Position numbers and translations under genes: made by a program. A stretch of 50,571 nucleotides of DNA from Bacillus xiamenensis (GTDB taxonomy: Bacteria; Bacillota; Bacilli; Bacillales; Bacillaceae), in assembly GCF_000300535.1 (NCBI RefSeq), contig NZ_AMSH01000021.1:1-50571 (forward strand). The letters are read 5' to 3'. Shown here piece by piece: positions 38,533 through 50,571 of this stretch. Every line of letters starts with the position of its first letter. Position 1 is the first letter of the stretch. Below the pieces are notes generated by a model. The model saw only the letters and a program-made list of their open reading frames with translations, was not told where the DNA came from and did not search any database.

Positions 38533-39540
38533 TTACAAATAAGAAATTTCTTCAATATCTTTCAGCATTGTACAAGCCTCTCTCAGCTCTCGTTCGTTAA
38601 AATCATACAATAGATGCAATTCTTCAAGGTCAATTTCGATCCCATGCATTTCATAGCCGACTTTATGAAGTGACGCTGCCCAAAGGTTTGGATCAGTATA
38701 TTTTGGAAGAAATGGATAAAGCACAAATAAGTGTCTGCGCCATAACTCTTCCACCCCTTGATAAAGGGTTGGATTCTCATTGCCGAGTGTGTCATCCAGC
38801 AAACGCAATACTTGCTGAAGAAGCGGCATCTGCTCTGGCTTCACCGCCTCCGAAGGAACAAGCGTTAAAGAGTCTCCGAATTTTGTCACATGAACCGGCT
38901 TTGCCACATCATGGTCTGACAAGAGCTGTAAGATCAATGATTTGACCAAAGGGTTTCCGTCAGGTTTCTGTAAAATTGTATTTAATAGACCCATGTGCGG
39001 TGTAATATTGCGGTCTTTTAAAGAATGGATAAACTGCACCTGCTCTTCTGGCCGCTCCAGCATATCATCTATATTGATTTCACCGCTGTCATTCTCGTCT
39101 TCGTCTAAAATCTCTTCCGGCGATTCAATCATCTTTCTGCTAAATTCAAGCAGCTTATAAAAATGCTCCGCACTTTCTGCTGGAAGGTGGTTCTCCTCGA
39201 GTACAGCCTCAATCGTCTGTTTGACTTCCTCGTATTCTTTCAGCTGAATTAAGATGGTCATATATACTTGAAGCACTGTGAAGTAGTGACCATATCCTTC
39301 ATTTAACATCTTTTCACACACACGCTTTGCATCCTGCAGCTCACCAAGCTCTAGAAAACAAATCGCCATACCGAGGTGAATATCGGATTCTTCATCGTCA
39401 TCATAAGATTTCGCTTCAGAAAATAAGTGAAGCGCCTCTTGATACTGTTTATCTTTTAATGCTGCCATTCCTTTTTCAATCAGTCTTTCTTTCAGACCAG
39501 GAAACAAAATGACATTATCTTTCTTCTTGTCATGTTTCAT
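38533..39540 (-). CDS. ysoA: TPR-repeat protein YsoA
   Basis: 335 residues with tetratricopeptide-like helical repeats in the first 150 residues (for example GMAALKDKQYQEALHLFSEA and MAICFLELGELQDAKRVCEKM), an acidic linker (EILDEDENDSGEINIDDM) and a helical C-terminal half. It occupies the position of B. subtilis ysoA between leuD and tig. The function is not known to me. A protein-interaction role is inferred from the repeats. Confidence 0.88.
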   Translation of the reverse strand: MKHDKKKDNVILFPGLKERLIEKGMAALKDKQYQEALHLFSEAKSYDDDEESDIHLGMAICFLELGELQDAKRVCEKMLNEGYGHYFTVLQVYMTILIQLKEYEEVKQTIEAVLEENHLPAESAEHFYKLLEFSRKMIESPEEILDEDENDSGEINIDDMLERPEEQVQFIHSLKDRNITPHMGLLNTILQKPDGNPLVKSLILQLLSDHDVAKPVHVTKFGDSLTLVPSEAVKPEQMPLLQQVLRLLDDTLGNENPTLYQGVEELWRRHLFVLYPFLPKYTDPNLWAASLHKVGYEMHGIEIDLEELHLLYDFNERELREACTMLKDIEEISYL

Positions 39541-39620
39541 GCTTACGTTCCTTTCGGGCGCATATTTTTTATCAGTTTACCAACGAAGGTTAGTAAACAC
39601 AAGTAACGAGAGGTTTTCAT

Positions 39621-39662
39621 GAAAAAAAAAGAAGCTGTCTCACCTCGGGCGGACAGCTTCTC
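39621..39662 (-). terminator. Intrinsic terminator after leuD
   Basis: AGAAGCTGTC / GACAGCTTCT stem with a 12-nt loop and a nine-T run on the minus strand. It ends the ilv-leu operon. Confidence 0.92.
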
Positions 39663-39667
39663 GTTGT

Positions 39668-40267
39668 TTATGCACGCAGCCAGCTGCTGCGCTTTTCTTC
39701 AAATGCCTGAATCTCATCTTCTAGTAACAATGTTAATGAAATCTCATCATAGCCATTCAGGAGCATTTCTCTCCAGTGAGGATCTACATCAAAAGGAGTC
39801 ATGTTCCCTTCGTGGTCTTGAATCTGTTGTTTTTCCAGATCAACCGTCATCTCATATCCTTTGTTTTCATATGATGCAGCAAATGTTTTCCACACATCAT
39901 AATCAAGACGAATCGGAAGCATCCCGTTTTTAAAGCAGTTTTGATGAAAAATATCTGCGAATGATGGCGCAATGACAATTTTGAAGCCATAATCATCTAG
40001 TGCCCAAGGTGCATGTTCCCTTGATGAGCCGCAGCCGAAGTTTTCTCCTGCGATCAAAATGGATGCTCCTTCATAAATCGGCTGATTCAGCTCAAAATCT
40101 GGATTCAGGCTGCCATCATCTAAATAACGCCAGTCAAAAAAGGCAAATCGGCCATAGCCTGTTCGTTCGATTCTTTTCAAAAATTGCTTCGGAATAATTT
40201 GATCTGTATCTACATTAATACGGTTAAGCACAGCGGCTTTTCCTTTATGAGTGACTAAAGGCTCCAT
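39668..40267 (-). CDS. leuD: 3-isopropylmalate dehydratase small subunit
   Basis: 199-residue swivel subunit of isopropylmalate isomerase. The NVDTDQIIPKQFLKR and GENFGCGSSREHAPWAL motifs (about 16-30 and 68-84) that complete the aconitase-type active site are present. It pairs with LeuC, whose gene ends 13 nt upstream. Last gene of the operon. Confidence 0.96.
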   Translation of the reverse strand: MEPLVTHKGKAAVLNRINVDTDQIIPKQFLKRIERTGYGRFAFFDWRYLDDGSLNPDFELNQPIYEGASILIAGENFGCGSSREHAPWALDDYGFKIVIAPSFADIFHQNCFKNGMLPIRLDYDVWKTFAASYENKGYEMTVDLEKQQIQDHEGNMTPFDVDPHWREMLLNGYDEISLTLLLEDEIQAFEEKRSSWLRA

Positions 40268-40280
40268 CTATGACAACTCC

Positions 40281-41696
40281 TTACACGACTGTTTTCTCTT
40301 GATTAAACTTCCTGACATCGACAAATCGGCCATGTATTGCAGCCATTGCAGCCATTGCCGGGCTGACAAGGTGTGTTCTTGCGCCTTTCCCTTGACGCCC
40401 TTCAAAGTTACGGTTTGATGTGGACGCACAGCGTTCGCCTTCTGGCACCACATCGTTATTCATGCTCAGGCACATACTGCAGCCAGATTCTCTCCATTCA
40501 AAACCTGCTTCAAGGAAAATTTCATGAAGACCTTCTTTTTCTGCTTGCAGTTTGACACTTTGAGAGCCAGGCACCACAATCGCTCTAACATGATCAGCTA
40601 CTTTTTGTCCTTCAATCATAGAAGCTGCTTGGCGTAAATCAGTCATTCTTGAGTTCGTACATGAGCCAATAAATACATGCTCAATCTTAATATCTTCAAT
40701 ACGCTGATGCGGGTGAACTCCCATGTATTCATAAGCACGCATGGCTTCTTTTTGATCATCTTCTTGTGCAAAATCCTCTGGTCCTGGAATCGCTGCATCC
40801 ACAGGGAGCACCATTCCTGGGTTAATCCCCCACGTCACCATTGGTGAAATCTCATTTCCATCTAAAACAATGGTTTTATCGTAGGTTGCACCCGGATCTG
40901 TTCTTAGTTCTTTCCATTCTTTAATGGCTGCTTCGAAATCTTCACCCTGCGGTGCATATTTGCGTCCGCGGCAATATTCAAAGGTCACTTCGTCAGGTGC
41001 GATCAATCCTGCTCTTGCACCTGCTTCAATCGACATATTACAAACGGTCATCCGCTCATCCATTGACATGTTTCTGAATACTTCCCCAGTGTATTCAATG
41101 ACATAGCCTGAACCGAACTTCACGCCATGTGCGCCAATGACTGCTAAAATGACATCTTTGGCTGTTACCCCTTTTTGAAGCTTTCCGTCTACTCTAATTT
41201 CTAGTGTTTTCGGACGCTGCTGCCAAAGTGTTTGTGTGGAAAGTACATGTTCAACCTCACTTGTACCGATCCCGAAGGCAAGTGCGCCAAATGCGCCGTG
41301 TGTGGATGTATGACTATCTCCACAAACGATTGTTTTCCCCGGAAGTGTCAAACCAAGCTCTGGTCCAACGACATGAACAATTCCTTGGTCTACACTGTGA
41401 AGGTCAGCTAGACGGACTCCAAATTCAGCACAGTTGCGCTCCAAAGCACTAACTTGCTTCTTTGCAATCTCATCTTTGATCACAAATCGATTCACAGTCG
41501 GAATGTTGTGATCCATCGTTGCAAATGTGTTTTGAGGCCTTCTCACCTTGCGTCCTTTTTGTCTTAATCCTTCAAATGCTTGAGGTGACGTCACCTCATG
41601 CACCAAGTGCAGATCAATATATAAAAGGTCTGGTTTTCCCTCGCCGTTTTTCACAACATGCTGATCCCATATTTTTTCGATGATTGTTCGAGGCAT
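40281..41696 (-). CDS. leuC: 3-isopropylmalate dehydratase large subunit
   Basis: 471-residue aconitase-family subunit. Iron-sulfur ligands are visible as the Cys in [13 protein letters not shown] and the pair in [11 protein letters not shown]. The [17 protein letters not shown] substrate segment is also present. It isomerises 2- to 3-isopropylmalate in leucine synthesis. Confidence 0.97.
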   Translation of the reverse strand: MPRTIIEKIWDQHVVKNGEGKPDLLYIDLHLVHEVTSPQAFEGLRQKGRKVRRPQNTFATMDHNIPTVNRFVIKDEIAKKQVSALERNCAEFGVRLADLHSVDQGIVHVVGPELGLTLPGKTIVCGDSHTSTHGAFGALAFGIGTSEVEHVLSTQTLWQQRPKTLEIRVDGKLQKGVTAKDVILAVIGAHGVKFGSGYVIEYTGEVFRNMSMDERMTVCNMSIEAGARAGLIAPDEVTFEYCRGRKYAPQGEDFEAAIKEWKELRTDPGATYDKTIVLDGNEISPMVTWGINPGMVLPVDAAIPGPEDFAQEDDQKEAMRAYEYMGVHPHQRIEDIKIEHVFIGSCTNSRMTDLRQAASMIEGQKVADHVRAIVVPGSQSVKLQAEKEGLHEIFLEAGFEWRESGCSMCLSMNNDVVPEGERCASTSNRNFEGRQGKGARTHLVSPAMAAMAAIHGRFVDVRKFNQEKTVV

Positions 41697-41738
41697 AACC
41701 CTTTTTCCTCCCTCTACCTAATTCAACAAGATTTCTAT

Positions 41739-42836
41739 TTATACAGTTGTTTTCGTGCGCTGTTTAAGTGCGTCTACAACGGCTGTCGTAATTTCGTCAG
41801 TCGTTTGGTACGTTCCCTCTTTTGCTGCTAAGTCCTTTGTTCGTTTGCCAGAGGCAAGAACGGCTTCGACGGCTTCTTCGATTGCAGCCGCTTCCTTTTC
41901 TAATGCAAAAGATGTTCTTAGCAAGCTGGCTGCTGATAAAATGGTAGCCAGAGGGTTTGCAACGTTTTGCCCCGCAATATCGGGTGCTGAACCATGAATC
42001 GGCTCATATAAATGGAGTCCGGTGCTTGATAAACTAGCAGATGGCAACATACCGAGTGAGCCAGTAATCATAGAAGCTTCGTCACTTAAAATGTCCCCAA
42101 ACATATTCTCTGTCACGATGACATCAAATTGAGCGGGCTTATAAATAAGCTGCATGGCAGCATTATCGACGAGCATGTGCTCATATGCGACTTCTGGATA
42201 TTGGGAAGCAACTTCTTCAACCGCATCCCGCCATAGTTTACTAGAAGCAAGAACATTCGCTTTATCCACAGACGTTACTTTTTTCCGTCTCGTTAACGCC
42301 ATGTCGAACGCTTCTTTTAATACACGGACAATCTCTTCCTTTGTATAAAGAAGCGTATCAACAGCAGCTTCTTTGCCTTCATCATCCGTATAGCGCTCGC
42401 TAGGTTCACCAAAATAAAGGCCTCCTGTTAATTCACGAACGATGACAAAATCTACTCCGCTAATATGATCCTGTTTTAACGGTGAAGCCTCGCTCAAGCT
42501 ATCAAATACTTTGACAGGACGGATGTTTGCAAATAAGTCCAGCTGTTTACGAATAGCGAGCAAGCCTTTTTCCGGGCGAAGTTCTGGCGGATTTTGATCC
42601 CACTTAGGTCCGCCAACTGCTCCTAATAAAATCGCATCTGCGCTTTTACACACATCTACTGTTTCTTTAGGAAGCGGATGGTTTTTTTCATCTATCGCTA
42701 TACCGCCAATGAGGGCTGTTTCGAATTCAAATTCGTGTTGAAATTGAGCCGCTGTTTCTTGCAAAACAGCGACTGCTGATGTCACGACTTCCGGTCCGAT
42801 TCCATCGCCGGGCAAAAGTGCAATTTTCTTTTTCAT
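41739..42836 (-). CDS. leuB: 3-isopropylmalate dehydrogenase
   Basis: 365-residue NAD-dependent beta-decarboxylating dehydrogenase. LLPGDGIGPEVV at the N-terminus, the substrate arginines in KQLDLFANIRPVK, and the DNAAMQLIYKPAQFDVIVTE region with metal-binding Asp residues. Third step of leucine synthesis. It sits between leuA and leuC in the operon. Confidence 0.97.
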   Translation of the reverse strand: MKKKIALLPGDGIGPEVVTSAVAVLQETAAQFQHEFEFETALIGGIAIDEKNHPLPKETVDVCKSADAILLGAVGGPKWDQNPPELRPEKGLLAIRKQLDLFANIRPVKVFDSLSEASPLKQDHISGVDFVIVRELTGGLYFGEPSERYTDDEGKEAAVDTLLYTKEEIVRVLKEAFDMALTRRKKVTSVDKANVLASSKLWRDAVEEVASQYPEVAYEHMLVDNAAMQLIYKPAQFDVIVTENMFGDILSDEASMITGSLGMLPSASLSSTGLHLYEPIHGSAPDIAGQNVANPLATILSAASLLRTSFALEKEAAAIEEAVEAVLASGKRTKDLAAKEGTYQTTDEITTAVVDALKQRTKTTV

Positions 42837-42854
42837 GAGTCCCTTCCTCCTTTC

Positions 42855-45441
<2,587 letters not shown>

Positions 45442-45960
45442 TTAGACAATTGAAATTGTTTTATTTGTTTGCGGCTTTTGCTGATTATCTCTCGCAAAGG
45501 CCGTTGTGCCAGTTCTGGCGACTTCTTTAATGCCATATGGCTTAAGTAATTCAATGAGTGCTTCAATTTTTGAAGACTCACCTGTCACCTGAATGACGAC
45601 ACTCTCTCTGCTCACATCGACAATAGAAGCTCTAAAAGGCTCAATGACCCCTGTGATTTCCATTCTAGATGCTGGTGCAGATACGACTTTTATCAAAGCC
45701 AGCTCTCGCTGAACGATTGATTGGTTTGTAATATCAATTACTTTGAGGACATCGATTTGTTTGTTGAGCTGTTTTGTCAGCTGTTCGATGTCTTTCTCTT
45801 GGTCTACATGGACGACGAACGTGATGCGTGATACATCTTGAATCTCAGAATGGCCGACCGTAATGCTTTCAATGTTATAATGTCTTTTTGTAAAAAGGCC
45901 TGTGATTCTGTTCAGTACGCCTGATCGATTTAATACAGTCAACACAATAATTCTTTTCAA
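45442..45960 (-). CDS. ilvH: Acetolactate synthase small (regulatory) subunit
   Basis: 172 residues. N-terminal ACT domain with [18 protein letters not shown] and [10 protein letters not shown] (about 8-35), and a C-terminal ACT-like domain. It confers valine feedback and activates the large subunit. The TTG start overlaps the ilvB stop by 4 nt (TTGA). Confidence 0.95.
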   Translation of the reverse strand: MKRIIVLTVLNRSGVLNRITGLFTKRHYNIESITVGHSEIQDVSRITFVVHVDQEKDIEQLTKQLNKQIDVLKVIDITNQSIVQRELALIKVVSAPASRMEITGVIEPFRASIVDVSRESVVIQVTGESSKIEALIELLKPYGIKEVARTGTTAFARDNQQKPQTNKTISIV

Positions 45961-47681
45961 GGTTTCACCCCCACCATCTCATGAAGTCCTTTCCCCGGCG
46001 CTACCATCGGGAATACTTTCTCATCTCTCGCTACATTGACATCGATGAAAACAGGCTCTCTAGACGTTAACGCTTCTTCAAGCTTTTCTTTCGCTTCTTC
46101 GTCTGATGAAATTCTGATTCCTTTAATGCCATAAGCTTCAGATAATTTTACGAAGTCTGGCTGCTCTGAAAATTTAGAATGTGAGTAGCGTTCTTCGTAG
46201 AAAATTTCTTGCCATTGTCTTACCATTCCAAGACTGTGATTATTGAGAACAATCACTTTCACTGGAAGGTTCAGCTCACGGATAACGGCAAGTTCTTGCA
46301 GGGTCATTTGGAAACCTCCGTCTCCTAAAATCGCCACAACGGTTGCCTCTTGATCAGCTAGCTGTGCGCCAATGGCTGCCGGCAAACCAAATCCCATTGT
46401 GCCAAGCCCTCCAGATGTTACCCACTTATCTGCATTTTCAAATGGGTAGAATTGTGCAGCCCACATTTGGTGCTGTCCAACATCTGTTGCGACAATGGCT
46501 TCACCTTTTGTAAATTGATGAATGTATTCGATCAGCTTTTGAGGCTTAAAGCCCTCAGCATCGTTTTCAACGTACCAAAGTGGATATTCTTCCTTCCACT
46601 GATCTAGCTGGCTTCTCCACTCATCTGATTCACCTTGTTTCCCGTCCTGCTTGATCAGCTCTTGAAGCACTAGCTTACTGTCGCCAACAACCGGGATATG
46701 CGTGTGAATGTTTTTGCCAATTTCCGCTGGATCGATGTCAATATGAGCAACCTTCGCATGCTTTGCAAAATGATTGAGGTTGCCTGTTACCCTATCATCA
46801 AATCTAGCTCCGATTGAAATGAGCAGGTCACATTGATGAAGCGCCATGTTTGATGCGTATGTGCCGTGCATCCCTGCCATCCCAAGGAAAAGTGGATGCT
46901 TAGCCGGAAACCCGCCAAGTCCAAGGAGCGTATGAGCAACCGGAATTTGCTGCTGCTCCGCATACTTTCTTAATTCTTCTGACGCTTTACCATGAAGAAC
47001 GCCAGCTCCTGCTAAAATGACTGGTTTCTTTGCTCTGCTTACAGCTTCTACTAATTTGCGAATTTGCAAATAGTTCGGCTCGATTTTGGGCTGATAGCCA
47101 GGTAAATCAATCGGCTGATCGTATTCAAATGTTCCTTCAATGCTTGCGACATCTTTTGGAATATCAATTAAGACTGGACCAGGTCTGCCTGTTGTTGCGA
47201 TGTGGAACGCCTCTTTAATGACACCTGGTAAATCTTCTGGACGTCTGACCTGATAGCTGTGCTTTGTAATCGGCATTGTGATACCGAGTACATCTGCTTC
47301 TTGGAAAGCATCTGATCCAATGACTGAGGTCGCCACCTGTCCTGTGAATACAACAAGAGGCAGTGAATCAATCATTGCATCTGCAATACCTGTAACAAGG
47401 TTTGTCGCCCCCGGTCCTGATGTTGCAATCACAACGCCTGGTTTACCAGATACTCTTGCGTACCCTTCTGCTGCGTGAATCGCTCCTTGCTCATGCCTTG
47501 GCAGAACATGAAATAAACCAGAATCGTAAATTTTATCGTAGATTGGTAAAACGGCTCCGCCTGGATATCCGAAAATGACTTCTACTTTTTCTCTTTTGAG
47601 TGCTTCAATTAACATGAGTGCACCGTTCATCGTTTGTGGTGCAGTTGATTTTTCCGTCTCCACTTGTACATTTGTCCCCAT
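45957..47681 (-). CDS. ilvB: Acetolactate synthase large subunit
   Basis: 574-residue ThDP enzyme. Catalytic Glu in [17 protein letters not shown] (about 60), FAD region in the middle, ThDP/Mg motif [12 protein letters not shown] with [12 protein letters not shown] near 450-480. The ATG (MGTNVQVE) has AGAGGAGG upstream and matches the B. subtilis start. A longer GTG/ATG reading is not supported. Expression is controlled by the T-box leader just upstream. Confidence 0.97.
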   Translation of the reverse strand: MGTNVQVETEKSTAPQTMNGALMLIEALKREKVEVIFGYPGGAVLPIYDKIYDSGLFHVLPRHEQGAIHAAEGYARVSGKPGVVIATSGPGATNLVTGIADAMIDSLPLVVFTGQVATSVIGSDAFQEADVLGITMPITKHSYQVRRPEDLPGVIKEAFHIATTGRPGPVLIDIPKDVASIEGTFEYDQPIDLPGYQPKIEPNYLQIRKLVEAVSRAKKPVILAGAGVLHGKASEELRKYAEQQQIPVAHTLLGLGGFPAKHPLFLGMAGMHGTYASNMALHQCDLLISIGARFDDRVTGNLNHFAKHAKVAHIDIDPAEIGKNIHTHIPVVGDSKLVLQELIKQDGKQGESDEWRSQLDQWKEEYPLWYVENDAEGFKPQKLIEYIHQFTKGEAIVATDVGQHQMWAAQFYPFENADKWVTSGGLGTMGFGLPAAIGAQLADQEATVVAILGDGGFQMTLQELAVIRELNLPVKVIVLNNHSLGMVRQWQEIFYEERYSHSKFSEQPDFVKLSEAYGIKGIRISSDEEAKEKLEEALTSREPVFIDVNVARDEKVFPMVAPGKGLHEMVGVKP

Positions 47682-47753
47682 TTGATTTCCTCCTCTTTGT
47701 CTTGCTTCAGTCAAGTTTTTTCACCCTTTTCCATTCAAGATCGAGATATGAGA

Positions 47754-48049
47754 CCATATAAAAAAGCCTTCTCACCCCACAATGACACTACTTTTCACTA
47801 GGTCAAAGGGGCGAAAAAGCTTTGTTTTTCGCGGTACCACCCTTGTTCACGGCAAATCATGCTGCCGTCTCATGGACATCTTTCGTCCATTTTGGTAACG
47901 AGTGAAGCAATGTCACTCGGCCTGCCCTACTATCATTTCAAGCAGACACTCAGAGGTGAGTTCACTTTAGAAAGTAACACCGGTTTTCAGCTAGCACCGG
48001 CTCTCTGTAGATACTGACTCTAAAGCTACTATTCCTCTTCAACGTTTAT
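47754..48049 (-). promoter_or_regulatory. T-box leader of ilvB-leuD (Leu specifier CUC)
   Basis: T-box AGGGTGGTACCGCG-type element at 47830-47843 and a terminator whose arms (AGCTTTTTCGCCCC and GGGGTGAGAAGGCT, 14 pairs) enclose a long loop, followed by TTTTTT. The likely specifier is CTC at 47961-47959, in GTGAACTCACC, as in B. subtilis ilv-leu. Stem I begins about 10-20 nt after the ilvE stop, so the leader is internal to a transcript that starts before ilvE. Confidence 0.93.
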
Positions 48050-48059
48050 CGATATCTAT

Positions 48060-48974
48060 TTAGCTTGCGTGAATGTTTTCATCTGCAAAGACTACTTTTT
48101 CTCCTTCTTCAACGACTCGCTTACGGAATTGTTCAAGAAGTTTGTTTGTGTGGAATCCTGGCTTTCCTTCACCAATTGTACGACCGTCAACTTTGACAAC
48201 GGCTATGACTTCAGCTGCGGTTCCTGTCAGGAAGACTTCTTCAGCTGTATACACATCATGTCTTGTGAATGGTTCTTCTTTCACTTCGTAGCCTAGGTCT
48301 TCTGCAATCTCCATGATGGCATTTCTTGTGATGCCTTCAAGTGCGCCGATATAACCTGGCGGTGTATAAAGCTTGCCTTTTTTATAAATAAACACGTTGT
48401 CCGCAGAACCTTCTGCCACGTACCCTTGATCGTTCAGCATCAGCGCTTCACTTACACCAGCCATTTGGGCTTCGATTCGGACAAGAATGTTATTCAAATA
48501 ATTTAATGATTTCACTTTTGGACTGAGTACATCCGGACGATTTCGTCTCGTTGGTACTGTCACAATATCAATACCTGTTTCATATAGGTGCTTTGGAAAG
48601 ATGGCCAGCGGCTCTACAATGATCACTGTGTTGGCTCTCCCGCAGTTGTTAGGATCTAAACCAAGATCACCCGCTCCTCTTGAGACGACAAGACGGATGT
48701 AGGCATCCTTTAGGCCGTTCCTTTCAACTGTATGAATCATTTTTTCAGTGAGTTCCTCAAGTGAATATGGAATGTTCAGCATAATGGATCTGGCGGAATC
48801 ATACAGGCGGTCTAAATGCTCTTTCATTCGAAAGATATTTCCGTTATACACGCGTATTCCTTCGAACACACCGTCACCATATAAGAAGCCATGATCATAA
48901 ACTGAAATTTTCGCATCCTCTTTTTTCACGAGTTCATCGTTTAAAAAGATCCACTGTTCCTTTTGGTCTTCCAT
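48060..48974 (-). CDS. ilvE: Branched-chain amino-acid aminotransferase (class IV)
   Basis: 304-residue fold-type IV PLP enzyme making Leu, Ile and Val from their keto acids. The N-terminal SVYDHGFLYGDGVFEGIRVYNG motif region is near 24-45, the PLP lysine is in SPKVKSLNYLNNI (about 160), and the C-terminal EVFLTGTAAEVIAVVKVDGR binds phosphate. It resembles the short ilvE type (about 300 residues) rather than the 360-residue B. subtilis YwaA/YbgE type. It lies immediately upstream of the ilvB T-box and would share its promoter. Confidence 0.93.
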   Translation of the reverse strand: MEDQKEQWIFLNDELVKKEDAKISVYDHGFLYGDGVFEGIRVYNGNIFRMKEHLDRLYDSARSIMLNIPYSLEELTEKMIHTVERNGLKDAYIRLVVSRGAGDLGLDPNNCGRANTVIIVEPLAIFPKHLYETGIDIVTVPTRRNRPDVLSPKVKSLNYLNNILVRIEAQMAGVSEALMLNDQGYVAEGSADNVFIYKKGKLYTPPGYIGALEGITRNAIMEIAEDLGYEVKEEPFTRHDVYTAEEVFLTGTAAEVIAVVKVDGRTIGEGKPGFHTNKLLEQFRKRVVEEGEKVVFADENIHAS

Positions 48975-49013
48975 TTTCAGTGAGCACCCTCTCTTTCAAT
49001 CAAGAAGTAGTTG

Positions 49014-49028
49014 AATTTTCTGACACTT
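49014..49028. promoter_or_regulatory. CodY-box-like site in the ilvE leader
   Basis: AATTTTCTGACACTT matches the CodY consensus AATTTTCWGAAAATT with two mismatches. It sits between the ilvE promoter and its start codon, a position compatible with repression when branched-chain amino acids and GTP are high. Confidence 0.6.
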
Positions 49029-49082
49029 AATTTTGAAGTTTCTCTCGCATGCTCTGCGTGTTTGTTTGCTTTTGTTGAACCC

Positions 49083-49111
49083 ATCTTACGTCGCTTTCCA
49101 TGCAGTGTCAA
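49083..49111 (-). promoter_or_regulatory. Sigma-A promoter of ilvE (and the ilv-leu operon)
   Basis: TTGACA (49111-49106), a 17-nt spacer and TAAGAT (49088-49083) on the minus strand, about 110 nt before the ilvE start. Confidence 0.78.
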
Positions 49112-49157
49112 CAGCATTTTTAAAATTATTAGACAATTTAGACTAATCAAAATAAAA

Positions 49158-49171
49158 TGTATACGCTTACA
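49158..49171. promoter_or_regulatory. CcpA cre-like site upstream of the ilvE promoter
   Basis: TGTATACGCTTACA matches the cre pattern TGWNANCGNTNWCA with one mismatch. It is centred about 88 nt upstream of the expected transcript start, similar to the activating cre of B. subtilis ilvB. The rest of the 48975-49406 gap is AT-rich with no other gene. Confidence 0.6.
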
Positions 49172-49406
49172 CCTTTGCTAGACAAGGAATAAAAAAACTT
49201 TAATTTTTTTGTATTTTCTCTTCAATTTATTTACTTTACATGAACGGTTTTCTTTTGAACAAACTTTTGTGATATTTTTTCACATGGTTTTTGATGAATG
49301 TTGTCAGATTTCATCTTTTTTGTTTTTTCATTCGGAATGCCTTTATAAAGCGTTTTCCTATCAAATTATGATAGAATGAGAGCATCTTATAGAAGGAGGG
49401 CAACAC

Positions 49407-50450
49407 ATGGCTAACATCAGAGGTTATATCGGAACGTATACTAAGGGAGATAGCAAAGGAATCTATTCTTTTACATTAAATACGGACAAGCAGCAGATTG
49501 AACAAGTAGAAGTGGCTGCTGAACTTGAAAATCCTACATATTTAACAGTCTCAGATTCTCAAAAATTTGTGTATGCTGTTGTCAAAAAAGGATCGCAGGG
49601 CGGTCTTGCTGCATATCAAATTGATCCAGAAACCGGCGCACTGAGTTTCATCAACCAAGAGCTTGCCGATGGCGCTTCTCCTTGTCACGTCAGTGTGGAC
49701 AGTCAAACGAAAACAGCTTTTACAGCGAACTATCATAAAGGAACAGCAGAGATGTATGAAATCGATGCTGAAACCGGCTCAGTCATCCGCACGCTGTCAC
49801 AGGCGCAGCATGAAGGAACTGGCCCTAACGAAGACCGTCAAGAAAAACCGCATACGCACTTTATGGGTCTGACACCAGATGAACAATTTGCAGTGGCTGT
49901 TGACCTTGGAACAGACGGGATTTATACGTACAAGAAAGAAGACGGCAAGCTCGAGCTCGTTCATACATTTGAAACAAAACCAGGTAGCGGTCCGCGCCAT
50001 ATCACATTCCATCCAACGAAACCGGTGGCATATGTCATGACAGAGCTCAGCTCAGAGGTTATTGTGCTTCGTTACTTTGAAGACGGTCATTTTGAAGAGA
50101 TTCAAACGATTGCAACCATTCCAAGTGACTTTACAGAGAACAATCAAGGCAGCGCAATTCATGTCTCTTCAGACGGCAAATTTGTATATACAGGAAATCG
50201 CGGACATGACAGCATCGCAATTTTCAAAGCAGATGCGAACGGCAAATTAAGCCTTGTCGAGATCGCTTCATCTGAAGGAAATTGGCCTAGAGACTTTGTT
50301 CTTGACCCAACAGAAGAATTCCTTGTCGGTTCAAACCAAGAATCTAGCAATCTTGTATTATACAAACGCGACAAAGAAACAGGACGACTCACTGTCTTAC
50401 AATCAGACATCACCGTTCCTCATCCAGTTTGCGTGAAATTTTTAGGGTAA
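49407..50450 (+). CDS. pgl: 6-phosphogluconolactonase, YkgB-type beta-propeller
   Basis: 347-residue seven-bladed beta-propeller lactonase hydrolysing 6-phosphogluconolactone in the pentose phosphate pathway. Typical segments are GYIGTYTKGDSKGIYSF at the start, DGASPCHVSVD, THFMGLTPDEQFAVAVDLG and GSGPRHITFHPTKPVAYV. The length matches B. subtilis YkgB. It has GAAGGAGGG before the ATG and is the only long plus-strand gene at this end. Confidence 0.93.
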   Translation: MANIRGYIGTYTKGDSKGIYSFTLNTDKQQIEQVEVAAELENPTYLTVSDSQKFVYAVVKKGSQGGLAAYQIDPETGALSFINQELADGASPCHVSVDSQTKTAFTANYHKGTAEMYEIDAETGSVIRTLSQAQHEGTGPNEDRQEKPHTHFMGLTPDEQFAVAVDLGTDGIYTYKKEDGKLELVHTFETKPGSGPRHITFHPTKPVAYVMTELSSEVIVLRYFEDGHFEEIQTIATIPSDFTENNQGSAIHVSSDGKFVYTGNRGHDSIAIFKADANGKLSLVEIASSEGNWPRDFVLDPTEEFLVGSNQESSNLVLYKRDKETGRLTVLQSDITVPHPVCVKFLG

Positions 50451-50457
50451 TGAAAAA

Positions 50458-50478
50458 AAGCCTCCGTTTTGGAGGCTT
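50458..50478 (-). terminator. Hairpin after pgl, T-run on the minus strand
   Basis: AAGCCTCC / GGAGGCTT stem with a 5-nt loop. The T-run (TTTTTTT) lies on the minus-strand side, so it best fits a leftward transcript from beyond the window. It may act weakly for pgl as well. Confidence 0.7.
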
Positions 50479-50479
50479 C

Positions 50480-50571
50480 AGATTGTTGACAAAGGGCTAA
50501 AATGATCTTTATTTTAGCCCTTTATCTTCTTTTCAGCGTCAACTGAAAACCTTTGCAGTCTAGGAAGGACG
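50480..50571 (+). repeat. Dispersed intergenic repeat copy 2, cut by the window end
   Basis: Plus-strand copy of the element at 21340-21420. It carries AGATTGTTGACAAAGGGCTA, a 16-bp hairpin at 50488-50526 (one mispair), a T-rich tail, then TTTTCAGCGT, GAAAACCTTTG and AGTCTAGGAAGG. It lies downstream of pgl in the same sense as copy 1 lies downstream of hemL, and may serve as the pgl terminator. Confidence 0.75.

Overview
The window is a stretch of a Bacillus chromosome. Gene content, gene order and protein sequences follow the well-known pheA-obg-minCD-mreBCD-folC-valS-hem-lon-clpX-leu/ilv segment of Bacillus subtilis, but with enough divergence, plus an ilvE next to ilvB and an extra cassette, to suggest the B. 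pumilus/safensis/altitudinis group. The species-group call is an inference from remembered sequences, not from a search. Almost everything is on the minus strand, so transcription runs right to left. Several start codons (UUG/GUG) were chosen by Shine-Dalgarno spacing and by family length.

Layout by increasing coordinate. 1-4.7 kb: pheA, pheB, obg and spo0B, then the ribosomal cluster rpmA-prp-rplU with an L21 leader. 4.7-11.9 kb: spoIVFB/spoIVFA (sigma-K checkpoint), minD/minC (division site), mreD/mreC/mreB (cell shape), radC and maf. 12-21.2 kb: spoIIB, comC, folC, valS with a Val T-box leader, a small plus-strand membrane protein gene, ysxE and spoVID. 21.2-27.8 kb: a dispersed-repeat/terminator element and the complete haem operon hemA-X-C-D-B-L with two PerR-box matches upstream. 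27.9-30.5 kb: ysxD, then an AT-rich accessory cassette. 30.6-39.6 kb: ysxC, lonA, lonB, clpX, tig and ysoA. 39.6-49.1 kb: a branched-chain amino-acid operon ilvE-(Leu T-box)-ilvB-H-C-leuA-B-C-D. 49.4-50.45 kb: pgl (ykgB-like) on the plus strand, followed by a second, cut-off copy of the dispersed repeat.

The most interesting locus is the cassette between ysxD and ysxC (about 28.6-30.45 kb). It has its own strong promoter, a 46-residue peptide gene made of two nearly identical 20-residue units (each with a CY[H/N]YSLNEMKE block), an MFS transporter, and a 131-residue protein with a conserved WHLHML/YYYDC/FG-type motif. The two peptide units differ at eight synonymous codons but at only two amino-acid positions over 19 aligned codons, which argues that the peptide is translated and selected. 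I read it as a candidate two-core ribosomal peptide (RiPP-like or pheromone-like) with a putative maturation protein and exporter. The function is inference.

Other notable points: an ilv-leu operon whose promoter, CcpA cre-like and CodY-like sites lie upstream of ilvE while the Leu T-box sits between ilvE and ilvB; a repeat family at 21.3 and 50.5 kb with a long terminator-like hairpin and a conserved tail; and tandem PerR boxes at hemA.
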